Source of the DNA: Victivallaceae bacterium
GTDB taxonomy: Bacteria; Verrucomicrobiota; Lentisphaeria; Victivallales; Victivallaceae
DNA: 12,557 nucleotides
Assembly (NCBI GenBank): GCA_028717165.1
Contig: JAQUOK010000036.1
Location: 1-12,557, forward strand
Reading direction: 5' to 3'
Part shown: positions 6,177-12,557 of the stretch, one piece after another
Numbering within the stretch: the first letter of the stretch is position 1
Layout: each line of letters opens with the position of its first letter
Notes under the pieces: model-generated
What the model was told of the DNA's origin: nothing
Seen by the model: the letters and a program-made list of their open reading frames with translations, nothing else
Database searches by the model: none
Made by a program: the position numbers and the translations under genes

Positions 6177-7067
6177 CTATTTCGGCCACAGAGCAGGCCT
6201 GATTATTGTTTCAGGCAGGTCGAAAACGATTTTTCTGATTCCGGCAAGCAGATATTCAGGGAGGGGGCCTTTTTTAAGCAAATCTATATTCTGCGCAAGT
6301 TGTTCCCTGGAATCAACGCCGGTCAATACGCTGGTGACGGCAGGATTGCCCAATACGTAACGCATGCATAATTCACGCATATCCATACCTGAAGCCGCAG
6401 CCGTTTTTTCTAATTCCCGTCTTACCGGGATCAGTTCGCGAAAGGCGTTTGTCATGCTTGTTTCCGGCATCAGAAGCAGCCCCTGCAGATAAACACTCCG
6501 GCAGAAGAGGGTAATTCCGGCAGTTTCAGCCAGCGGCCATAATGGATCGAAACGTTTATCGAGGATATTATATGGAACTTGGAGAAATTTTATATTTCCT
6601 GCAAGGATTTGTTCACAATAATTGGCCGAGTCCAGGGATACGCCCGAACCGGCCGCCAGGCCGCGCGCTTCCAAGCCGCGCAGAATATCAATATATTCAA
6701 AATCTTCCTCATGGTGGAACAGACAAACCGCAAGCTGCTCAATGCCGAGGCGCTTTAAGGAAGTTTCCACGCTTTCATTAATTCTTTTTTCGACCTCGTT
6801 CTGCGATAATTTGCGTTCTCTGAGCGGAGGAATTTTGCTGATGACTTGGACTTTGTCTTTTATCTTCAATTCTTTGAAAATACGTCCAAGGACTTTTTCG
6901 CTGTCTCCGTAACCCGCGGCGGTATCAAAACTTGTAATGCCGTTTTCGTATGCGTACGCCGTAATCTCCCTGGCTTTTTCGTATGAAGGTTTCCCGCCGG
7001 TATTCGCGATACCGTAATTAAGACCGAACTGAACGGTTCCTAAAGTCATTCTGGAAAATTTTGTCAT
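6177..7067 (-). CDS. Aldo/keto reductase family oxidoreductase
   Basis: The 296-residue TIM-barrel enzyme reduces aldehydes or ketones, or oxidises the alcohol, with NADPH. The N-terminus RMTLGTVQFGLNYGIAN is typical of the AKR group that includes bacterial sugar-epimerising and regulatory members. The catalytic tetrad is visible: D48 and Y53 in FDTAAGYGDSEKVLG, K78 in VISKIPP, and H118 in CLFHHEED. The later LQVPYNILDKRFDPL and the C-terminal NPAVTSVLTGVDSREQLAQN (cofactor-binding end) are also standard. The ATG overlaps the SDR stop codon by 4 bases (ATGA) and lacks a Shine-Dalgarno sequence, so it is translationally coupled. It is the last gene of the minus-strand operon that starts at 9116. 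The substrate is unknown. Confidence 0.92.
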   Translation of the reverse strand: MTKFSRMTLGTVQFGLNYGIANTGGKPSYEKAREITAYAYENGITSFDTAAGYGDSEKVLGRIFKELKIKDKVQVISKIPPLRERKLSQNEVEKRINESVETSLKRLGIEQLAVCLFHHEEDFEYIDILRGLEARGLAAGSGVSLDSANYCEQILAGNIKFLQVPYNILDKRFDPLWPLAETAGITLFCRSVYLQGLLLMPETSMTNAFRELIPVRRELEKTAAASGMDMRELCMRYVLGNPAVTSVLTGVDSREQLAQNIDLLKKGPLPEYLLAGIRKIVFDLPETIIRPALWPK

Positions 7068-7852
7068 TTTGCAGTATAACCCCCGTCAACGGGAATATTC
7101 GTCCCCGTAATATATGCTGAAGCGTCGGAAGCGAGAAATACAATGATTCCTTTAAGGTCGACATCGCTGGCCAGGCGTCCCAGTTGGGTACGCGCGCTGT
7201 ACTGTTTGACAAACTTTTCCGGATGCCGCGGATCATAAAGTCCGCCCGGCGAAACGCAGTTGACCCGGATAGCATAGGGACCGAGAATGCTCGCCGCCCA
7301 GCGGGTAAAATTGATGATCCCGCCTTTTTCATAAAAATATATCGGGCTCGGGTTATCGCCCATATTAGTGCCCGCGTAATTGGCCGTCTCTAAACCGACC
7401 ATACCCATCATCGAACCGATATTGATGATCGAGCCGTTCTGCTGTTTCTTCATTTCACCGGCAAAGAGCTGAGTGATCTTAAACAGCGCTGAAGCGTTGA
7501 CGTGCAGGCTCTTATCGTAATATGCCAGGGGTTTGTCCCAGCCGCCGCCGGCGCAACGGGTTACGGCATTGTTGACGAGAATGTCGAAATGATCGTTCTC
7601 GGCCATGATTTTTGCGTGAAGTTCCTCAATCGACCGGTCGCTGCCGAGGTCAAGCGGCAGAGCGCAGACCTCGAAACCGCGCGTCCGTTCTTCCCCGGCA
7701 ACCTGCTCCAGCGCTTCAAGACCGCGTGAAGCTATATAAAGTTTAGCCCCGGCTTCAGCCAGGGCTGCTGCTATCTGCCGGCCGTAAAGCCCCGCGCCGC
7801 CGGTTAACAGCGCAACTTTACCTCGCAGGGAAAATGTATCCAATACTTTCAT
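7064..7852 (-). CDS. Short-chain dehydrogenase/reductase (SDR)
   Basis: The 262-residue classical SDR has the glycine motif TGGAGLYG (17-24), NNA (94-96), the catalytic Asn in LHVNASA (about N119), Ser in NIGSMMG (S147) and the Y-x-x-x-K pair YFYEK (Y172, K176). The end YITGTNIPVDGGYTAK is typical. Such proteins often act as gluconate 5-dehydrogenase-like or cyclitol/keto-sugar reductases, but specificity is not readable. An unusual insert-like stretch, NYAGTNMGDNPSPI (about 158-171), separates the catalytic Ser from the Tyr by 25 residues instead of the usual ~13. The ATG at 7852 has only a weak GTGAG upstream. It follows the decayed gene and is coupled to the aldo/keto reductase by a 4-base overlap. 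Confidence 0.93.
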   Translation of the reverse strand: MKVLDTFSLRGKVALLTGGAGLYGRQIAAALAEAGAKLYIASRGLEALEQVAGEERTRGFEVCALPLDLGSDRSIEELHAKIMAENDHFDILVNNAVTRCAGGGWDKPLAYYDKSLHVNASALFKITQLFAGEMKKQQNGSIINIGSMMGMVGLETANYAGTNMGDNPSPIYFYEKGGIINFTRWAASILGPYAIRVNCVSPGGLYDPRHPEKFVKQYSARTQLGRLASDVDLKGIIVFLASDASAYITGTNIPVDGGYTAK

Positions 7853-7884
7853 TTGCTCACTTTTCTAACCTTTATATCGTTACA

Positions 7885-8111
7885 TCAATATTTGCCATAT
7901 TCGTCAAGCAGATCGCGCATTAACCGAAAACAACATAGCAAACCCCATAATCGCCAATACAGTTTAACCATGCCTGATACTTTTCAGGCAAAAATCTGAA
8001 AGTGCGGTTCGCTAAAGCATAAGCAGGGACATTGAGTTATTCCTCGGTTTCAATTCCCCGGTACGGTATTTCTCCGCGATAAACAGCTTCAATTCGTGCT
8101 CTGTCAGTCAT
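7885..8111 (-). pseudogene. Decayed gene, probably of the uroporphyrinogen-decarboxylase-like family
   Basis: The gap between the Gfo/Idh and SDR genes holds coding debris on the operon strand. An ATG at 8111 with GGGA 7 bases upstream opens MTDRARIEAVYRGEIPYRG and stops at TAA 8037-8039 after 24 residues. The opening resembles the M(T)..RER..A...GE.PDR start of URO-D/MtaA-like proteins. The same frame continues past the stop for 38 codons (8036-7920, including FLPEKYQAWLNCIGDYGVCY). A different frame then supplies MRDLLDEYGKY and a TGA at 7885, resembling the C-terminal end of such proteins. A normal member has over 300 residues, so most of the gene is deleted. The family call is tentative because only short ends survive. 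The gene begins 27 bases after the Gfo/Idh stop, consistent with a lost operon member. Confidence 0.42.
7971..7990. repeat. Perfect 7-bp inverted repeat inside the decayed gene
   Basis: TGCCTGA (7971-7977) and TCAGGCA (7984-7990) flank a 6-base loop. A-rich sequence follows on the plus strand, so it is not a proper terminator for the minus-strand operon. It may be chance or may modestly affect the operon mRNA. Confidence 0.35.
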
Positions 8112-8138
8112 AATATATCCCGTTGTAATTTAGCGAAA

Positions 8139-9116
8139 TTACCGTTCCGGAACTAACTCGGCAAGTATTACTTTACGATTATTTTCCTTCCGGCTGATAA
8201 TTCCGCCGATGACTAATTTCATGAGCTCTTCGGTTTCGCTGAACGGAAACGGATATTCACCGCTGCGCAGAAAATCGATAAATGCCTGCAACTGGGCTTT
8301 AAAGGCGTAAAAGGTGTCACCGCCTTTTACTGTAACACTGCCCAGAGTGCCGTTGAGGGATACCGCCCCGCCGTGTGCCATACCGTTTATGCAGCCGATT
8401 ACGATATCGATGCCGTCCTTATGAGTTATGTGGACAATATTGCGGTCTTTGGTACCGGTGTTCTGTACAGAAACAAAACCGGGGCCGACAAGCGGATAAA
8501 CCGTTTCCAGCGCATGGATACCGTAAGTTTCCCATTTTTTCGCCATCGGGGCGGTTATCAAACGCAACGCTCCTAACTCATGGGTGGAAATCCGGTAAGG
8601 CAGCAGTTCTTTCTGGTAACGCATGGCGCTGGAAGACAAAACCGGGCGCTTTTCAATTTCAATCCATCTTTTAAAAGTCGCCAGATCGGCGGAATTGTCA
8701 CATAGCGGTTTATCGATAAAGAGAGGTATTCCAGCCTCAACAAAAGGCCGGGCGCGTTCAACGTGCTGGCTGCCGATATCGGTACCTATGATAACCGCGT
8801 CGACCTGGCCGATCATATCTTCCGGCTTATCGACAACCTGCGGAATTAATGAACATCCGGCAACATGTTCCGCATCACACCGTTTATCACAGTAAATATG
8901 GGTGACGCCGGCGCCGTTTATCCGCAAAGTTTCCGCAGGTTCCTTGTTGAGATACTCAGGGATTCCCGCAAAAGGGCATTCGGCGGTCATCAGGTCCCGG
9001 TTGTAACCATTGAAGATCGCGCTCCATGAATAGGGATGACCGTTACCTTCAGTCATACCGATCATTCCAAGACGTATCTTGTTCGGATTTTTAACTAAAT
9101 TCATTTCGGTTTCCAT
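8139..9116 (-). CDS. Gfo/Idh/MocA family oxidoreductase, divergent subgroup
   Basis: The 325-residue product has an N-terminal Rossmann strand IRLGMIGMTEGNGHPYSWSA. The glycine motif is atypical and leads into a GNGHPYSWSAIFNGYN block (24-39) that seems characteristic of a subgroup in PVC-type genomes. The catalytic motif is FIDKPLCD (K136), with Asp replacing the usual Glu of EKP. H201 in YGIHALETVYP sits where the family's active-site His is expected, and the C-terminal half has the expected ..GTLGSV.VKGG pattern. It probably oxidises a sugar or cyclitol derivative with NAD(P); the substrate is unknown. The start may be the ATG at 9116 or the one at 9104, which has GGA 7 bases upstream; neither has a strong site. 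It heads the operon and is divergent from the AraC gene at 9242. Confidence 0.88.
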   Translation of the reverse strand: METEMNLVKNPNKIRLGMIGMTEGNGHPYSWSAIFNGYNRDLMTAECPFAGIPEYLNKEPAETLRINGAGVTHIYCDKRCDAEHVAGCSLIPQVVDKPEDMIGQVDAVIIGTDIGSQHVERARPFVEAGIPLFIDKPLCDNSADLATFKRWIEIEKRPVLSSSAMRYQKELLPYRISTHELGALRLITAPMAKKWETYGIHALETVYPLVGPGFVSVQNTGTKDRNIVHITHKDGIDIVIGCINGMAHGGAVSLNGTLGSVTVKGGDTFYAFKAQLQAFIDFLRSGEYPFPFSETEELMKLVIGGIISRKENNRKVILAELVPER

Positions 9117-9241
9117 TATTTCAAATGTTAAAAAATTAATTTATATATACAAATATAATATTTTTTATTGAAAAAATTCCGCTTATACTATATAATATTC
9201 TTCGATTGATATATAATTTTGTGGAATTCTGCGAGACCTGC
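9117..9241. promoter_or_regulatory. AT-rich divergent regulatory region between the Gfo/Idh operon and AraC
   Basis: This 125-base stretch is very AT-rich. It contains the clear plus-strand promoter 9168-9196. On the minus strand a weaker pair, TTCAAT and TATATA spaced 17 bases apart, faces the Gfo/Idh gene. An AraC operator would be expected here, but I see no convincing repeated site. Confidence 0.45.
9168..9196 (+). promoter_or_regulatory. Sigma-70 promoter for the AraC gene
   Basis: TTGAAA (9168-9173), a 17-base spacer and a perfect TATAAT (9191-9196) are seen. Transcription would begin near 9203, which argues against a TTG start at 9206 and for the ATG at 9242. Confidence 0.7.
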
Positions 9242-10081
9242 ATGAAAGAAGTTCTGAAGAAATGCTTTTTCCAGTTTGCCAATATTCAGGTATTGGATTC
9301 AGCAGCAAAATACGCACCGTGCCTGATAAATCACCATATTCACAATTACTGGGAATTAAAGATTTTCCCGGACGGCAACCGCAACGGCAAGCTTCCGCGG
9401 CTTATCATGGTACCGCCCGATATTATTCATAGCGCCACGCCGTGGCTCTTTGAGAATAAATCATCCAATTTCGTCCTGGGGTTTACGCAACCGAGAATTT
9501 CCGTACAGATAAGTAATGAAGGCACATTCAGTGAGCGCTTTTGTTTATTTTCGCGGGCCGATGACCTGTGTCCGGGAGGACTTTTAAATGTTTTGCGCAA
9601 ATTTCAGGTTTTGCGGGCCGGGGAGACGGAAGGAGAACTTTTGGAAAAACATCTGAATAATTTATTGAATCTGTTGTTTTCAGCCGTGGATATTGCCTTG
9701 CAACAGGCCGCCGATACAGGAGAATATTCCGGTTTCTCAATAGTCGAGCGTGCTTGTGACCGCATTGAAAGAGAATATTACAATGGGGATTTGACCATCG
9801 AAAAAATCGCTGCCGATCTGAATATTACCCCGGGCTATCTTGCCAACCTTTTCCAGAAAAAAGAACTGGGTATGGTGCGCCGGTATTTGATTCAAACCAG
9901 ACTCAGACACGCGTTCCGGCTTTTGAGTACCGGCAAATATACGGTAAAGGATATTGCGGAACTGACCGGTTGGAACAGCCAGTTTTATTTTTCCAACTGC
10001 TTCAAAAAATATTATAAAATATCCCCTTCCCGGGTACCGGTAAACCCGGAAACTACCATAACCAAGATTAAAGGCCGATAA
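9242..10081 (+). CDS. AraC-family transcriptional regulator (cupin sensor plus two-HTH domain)
   Basis: The product has 279 residues. The N-terminal cupin-type sensor shows HHIHNYWELKIFP (31-43, metal/ligand motif) and MVPPDIIHSATPW (56-68). The C-terminal DNA-binding domain has one helix-turn-helix at about 183-205 (LTIEKIAADLNITPGYLANLFQ) and a second at about 233-255, ending QFYFSNCFKKYYKISPSR. It lacks close similarity to the other AraC protein of the window, so the two are not recent duplicates. The frame is open from a TTG at 9206, but the promoter's start point near 9203 makes the ATG at 9242 more likely (weak GAGA upstream). It is divergent from the Gfo/Idh-SDR-AKR operon and is its likely regulator. 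Confidence 0.92.
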   Translation: MKEVLKKCFFQFANIQVLDSAAKYAPCLINHHIHNYWELKIFPDGNRNGKLPRLIMVPPDIIHSATPWLFENKSSNFVLGFTQPRISVQISNEGTFSERFCLFSRADDLCPGGLLNVLRKFQVLRAGETEGELLEKHLNNLLNLLFSAVDIALQQAADTGEYSGFSIVERACDRIEREYYNGDLTIEKIAADLNITPGYLANLFQKKELGMVRRYLIQTRLRHAFRLLSTGKYTVKDIAELTGWNSQFYFSNCFKKYYKISPSRVPVNPETTITKIKGR

Positions 10082-10096
10082 TTTTTTGAAAAATAT

Positions 10097-10124
10097 TTGA
10101 ATATGGGCTTCACCACATTAGAAT
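10097..10124 (+). promoter_or_regulatory. Candidate promoter for the COG3635-type mutase gene
   Basis: TTGAAT (10097-10102), 16 bases, and TAGAAT (10119-10124) lie 38 bases before the ATG at 10163. AGGA sits 8 bases before that ATG. Confidence 0.45.
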
Positions 10125-10162
10125 AAGGAATAATTCAGAAAATTTTATACAGGAATATATTT

Positions 10163-11386
10163 ATGGCGAAAGCGCTGATTTTTCTGGCGGACGGGATGGC
10201 GGATCTGCCTTTGAAGGAACTTGACGACAAAACGCCGCTGGAAGCGGCTTTCACTCCGGCGATGGACTCCATAGCCGCCAAGGGCAGCAGTGGAACGTTT
10301 TTGACCTTGCCGGAAGGACTTCCAACTTCGTCGGACGTGGCAAATATGTCAGTGCTGGGGCTTTATCCTGAGAAAAATTATCCCGGCCGCGGCCCGATCG
10401 AAGCGGTCAGCCAGGGAATTAAACTGAGCCCGGATGACATCGCCTGGCGCTGCAACCTGGTAACGATTTCTTCCCGAGGAATGTTGGAGGATTATTCCGC
10501 CGGACATATCGAGGACAGCGTATCAGGGCAGGTAATAAAAGAATTGAAGAATGAACTGGATAGTGACCAGGTAACCTTTTATCCTGGAGTCAGCTACCGC
10601 AACCTGCTGGTTCTGCATGGTTCCGAATTTTCGGATAAAGTCGATTATCACAAACCGGATTCTTCGCAAGGAAAACATATTTGCGAGCTGGCCTGGACTG
10701 CCCTTGACAACAGTCCCGAAGCAAAGCGCACCGTTAATTTACTTAATGATTTATTTGAGAAAAGCGCCAAGGTTATGGCAAAATATTCATCTCGACATCC
10801 TAAGGCTTTGCCTGCAAACCATATCTGGCCGTGGAGCCCCGGCAGACTGCCGGCCATAGGAACGTTCGCGGAACGTTACCAGGGCAAAACCGGGGCGGTT
10901 ATCAGCGCGGTGGACGTTATAAAAGGCATCGGGAAATGTATCGGTATGGACGTTATAGACGTTCCCGGAGCGACCGGCTATATCGACACGAATTACGCGG
11001 GAAAAACCGCCGCCGCGCTTGAGGCGCTCAAGAACCATGATTTCGTTTATCTGCATGTCGAGGCCATTGACGAGTGTTCCCATGAAGGTAATCTCGAACT
11101 AAAAATGCGTGCGATTGAGGATTTCGATTCTAAAATAGTCGCCCCCGTACTGGAGGCGTTAAAAAATGAAGATGTAATTTTCGCGGTACTCCCCGACCAT
11201 CCGGTCCCGATTGAACTGCGTAAACATACCAGGATTCCGGTCCCGGTTGCGGTATGCGGGCCCGGCATTGAGTGTGATGAAGTCAAAGTTTTCAGTGAAC
11301 GCGAGGCCCCGAAAGGCAGGCTCGGAGCCATGAAAGGCGACGAACTCATGAAACTTATTTTAGGGCTCAAGCAAAAGCAGTTTTAA
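10163..11386 (+). CDS. COG3635 protein: cofactor-independent phosphoglycerate mutase (archaeal type) or homoserine kinase-like
   Basis: The 407-residue alkaline-phosphatase-superfamily enzyme carries the metal Asp in FLADGMADLP (D10), the nucleophile block PTSSDVANMSVLGLYP (54-69) and YPGRGPIEAVSQG (73-85). At the C-terminal metal site are YLHVEAIDECSHEGN (D303, H307), EDFDSKIV and LPDHPVP (D345, H346). The IWPWSPG motif (221-227) and LEDYSAGHI match bacterial members. Known members interconvert 2- and 3-phosphoglycerate. A bacterial branch (for example in Bacteroides) has been proposed to act as a non-orthologous homoserine kinase in threonine synthesis, and motif inspection does not separate the two. 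The ATG at 10163 has AGGA 8 bases upstream and its own promoter. It reads in the same direction as the downstream GT-C gene, 78 bases away across a strong hairpin. Confidence 0.9.
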   Translation: MAKALIFLADGMADLPLKELDDKTPLEAAFTPAMDSIAAKGSSGTFLTLPEGLPTSSDVANMSVLGLYPEKNYPGRGPIEAVSQGIKLSPDDIAWRCNLVTISSRGMLEDYSAGHIEDSVSGQVIKELKNELDSDQVTFYPGVSYRNLLVLHGSEFSDKVDYHKPDSSQGKHICELAWTALDNSPEAKRTVNLLNDLFEKSAKVMAKYSSRHPKALPANHIWPWSPGRLPAIGTFAERYQGKTGAVISAVDVIKGIGKCIGMDVIDVPGATGYIDTNYAGKTAAALEALKNHDFVYLHVEAIDECSHEGNLELKMRAIEDFDSKIVAPVLEALKNEDVIFAVLPDHPVPIELRKHTRIPVPVAVCGPGIECDEVKVFSEREAPKGRLGAMKGDELMKLILGLKQKQF

Positions 11387-11418
11387 GATTTAAGGTTTAA
11401 GGGAAATGCCAAAAAGTA

Positions 11419-11444
11419 GTCGCAGGTGCGGCCCGCACCGCGAC
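11419..11444. repeat. Strong GC-rich hairpin between the mutase and GT-C genes
   Basis: GTCGC + GGTGCG (11419-11423, 11425-11430) pair with CGCACC + GCGAC (11434-11444). This gives an 11-bp stem with one bulged A and a GCC loop. It is followed by A7 and preceded by A5, so it lacks a downstream U-run on the plus strand. It may be a REP-like palindrome, an mRNA-stabilising element, or a weak bidirectional terminator. No second copy exists in the window. Confidence 0.55.
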
Positions 11445-11464
11445 AAAAAAACAGGGAAACCGGC

Positions 11465-12557
11465 ATGAACGACTCAAAAAAGCGTATCCGGATTAATCTG
11501 CTTGCTTTATTCGTGGTGGTTTGCGGTTTTATTCCCGGCGTACGGGACGCCCTGTTCCGCGATCTGTGGTTTGACGAAGCCCTGACTGCCGGGGAATTCA
11601 TGCAATTGCCGTTCGGCGCCGTTTACCGCAACTATGTCATTCCCAACAACCAGATAATTTATACCATCTGCCTGAAACTGTGGAATGAACTGTATCCCGG
11701 CAACCTTTCGGTCGATATGTACTGGCGTTTGTTTACAGTTCTGTGCGCGGCGCTTACGGTCGCGGTAATTTGTTTCCGCTGGCGCAAACGTTACGGGCTG
11801 CTGGCGCCCGTACTGGTGGTCTTTGCTTTCTGCTGTTCTCTGCCTTTTGCAATTTACGCTACCGCGGTACGCGGCTATATGCTGAGCATGCTCTGGATAG
11901 TTTTGTCCCTGGAAGCCGCCCGTATCCGGGTTTTTAAACCCAACTGGCGGACCGGAGCGGCATATTTCGTCTTTTCGCTGCTGGCAGTGGGAACGATCCC
12001 CTCAAATCTGTTGGCGCTGGGCGCAATCGTTATTTTCCTGTTTCCGTATTTCGGTTTCAAAAAAATATTAAAATGGAAATTCATTTATTTGGCGGCTGCT
12101 CCGTTGCTGGCAACTGCTTTATTTTATCTGCCGATAAGCCGCAGAGTTGCCCAAATACTGAAGCTTCATGAAGGCTGGGACAGCAGTTTTGCGGTATTGG
12201 GTATGGTTTACTCCAGTTTTTCCGTCGCTTTTCTGCCGCTTCTGGTCGCGGCGCTTGCCGGAGCGGTAATTTATTTCAGGAAAAGAAAAAATGCGAAATT
12301 CCTCTGGGTTTTGCTGATCCTGCTGCTCCCGGTACCGGTGGCGTTTCTGCGTTCGCCGGCTCCTTTTCCTCGGGTATTTGTTACTTTGTGGCCGTTATGG
12401 ATGCTTCTGCTCTGCGCCGGACTGAGACACTTTACGGCATTCTGCCGGTTGCATGGAAAGCATTTGTTTGCCGTCGTATTCCTGCTGGCGGCAAGCATCG
12501 GTTGGGGAATGTTCTGCCATAAATACAGCGCGTCTTTAAGCGGGATATTTCACGGCG
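11465..12557 (+). CDS. Multi-pass membrane glycosyltransferase, GT-C type, partial (runs off window)
   Basis: The frame is open from the ATG at 11465 to the right edge, 364 codons with no stop. After a basic N-terminus (NDSKKRIR) and a first membrane helix (about 11-23) comes RDLWFDEALTAGEF, the D-E loop motif (D37, E38) of PMT_2/ArnT-like GT-C enzymes. The following IPNNQIIYTICLKLW and YWRLFTVLCAALTVAV fit the same family. About eight to nine more hydrophobic segments follow, with basic loops such as YFRKRKNAKF. GT-C members add sugars from polyprenyl-phosphate donors to envelope glycans or proteins outside the membrane. AGGG lies 8 bases before the ATG. It is the second such protein in the window and is not closely similar to the one at 4645-6087. 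Acceptor and sugar are unknown. Confidence 0.8.
   Translation, partial: MNDSKKRIRINLLALFVVVCGFIPGVRDALFRDLWFDEALTAGEFMQLPFGAVYRNYVIPNNQIIYTICLKLWNELYPGNLSVDMYWRLFTVLCAALTVAVICFRWRKRYGLLAPVLVVFAFCCSLPFAIYATAVRGYMLSMLWIVLSLEAARIRVFKPNWRTGAAYFVFSLLAVGTIPSNLLALGAIVIFLFPYFGFKKILKWKFIYLAAAPLLATALFYLPISRRVAQILKLHEGWDSSFAVLGMVYSSFSVAFLPLLVAALAGAVIYFRKRKNAKFLWVLLILLLPVPVAFLRSPAPFPRVFVTLWPLWMLLLCAGLRHFTAFCRLHGKHLFAVVFLLAASIGWGMFCHKYSASLSGIFHG

Noticed and set aside
7885..7968. A 28-codon minus-strand frame (MVKLYWRLWGLLCCF...) as a small membrane protein
   Set aside because: It overlaps another coding-like frame, has no ribosome binding site and is better explained as debris of the decayed gene.
9206..9241. 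TTG at 9206 as the AraC start
   Set aside because: It lies only about 3 bases after the predicted transcription start and has no ribosome binding site; the ATG at 9242 fits better.
1..12557. CRISPR array, tRNA, rRNA, toxin-antitoxin or phage-defence system
   Set aside because: I saw no regularly spaced repeats, cloverleaf-like genes, or nuclease, toxin or helicase motifs on either strand.

Overview
The window looks like chromosomal DNA from a free-living or gut-type bacterium of the PVC group. Lentisphaerota (Victivallales-like) is my best guess. This is inference from gene style: AraC regulators divergent from small operons of Gfo/Idh/MocA dehydrogenases, a DegT-type aminotransferase, a ceramidase-domain protein, SDR and aldo-keto enzymes, and a COG3635-type mutase. 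No rRNA or other taxonomic marker is present. GC is about one half in genes and clearly lower in the intergenic regions.

Layout. (1) 1-1485, minus: a DegT/DnrJ/EryC1/StrS aminotransferase, translationally coupled to the start of a neutral ceramidase-like protein that runs off the left edge. (2) 1495-1964: a scarred stretch. It holds a divergent promoter region, a plus-strand fragment with the N-terminus of an AraC-like regulator, and a 251-bp MITE-like element with 14-bp perfect terminal inverted repeats and a TACATA direct repeat. (3) 1965-3882: an intact AraC regulator (minus) divergent from a Gfo/Idh/MocA oxidoreductase (plus). (4) 3946-6087: a DPM1-like GT2 glycosyltransferase (plus) converging on a multi-pass GT-C-type membrane glycosyltransferase (minus), with an 18-bp 3' overlap. 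(5) 6177-9116, minus operon in transcription order: a Gfo/Idh oxidoreductase, a decayed gene that probably belonged to the uroporphyrinogen-decarboxylase-like family, an SDR dehydrogenase, and an aldo/keto reductase that overlaps the SDR by 4 bp. (6) 9242-10081: an AraC regulator divergent from that operon. (7) 10163-12557, plus: a COG3635-type phosphoglycerate mutase or homoserine-kinase-like protein, a strong hairpin, and a second GT-C-type membrane glycosyltransferase that runs off the right edge.

How it fits together. The AraC genes face the operons they probably control. Two such pairs are intact, and the fragment at 1572 has the same geometry relative to the aminotransferase/ceramidase operon, so it may be a dead third pair. 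The dehydrogenases, aldo-keto reductase and aminotransferase suggest catabolism or interconversion of sugars, cyclitols or amino sugars, but no substrate can be read from the sequence. The GT2 and the two GT-C proteins fit polyprenyl-phosphate-sugar synthesis and its use for envelope glycosylation.

I see no defence system, CRISPR array, tRNA, rRNA or intact transposase. The most unusual material is the 1495-2820 segment (gene fragment, MITE-like element, and a 40-bp near-identical inverted repeat) and the decayed gene at 7885-8111.
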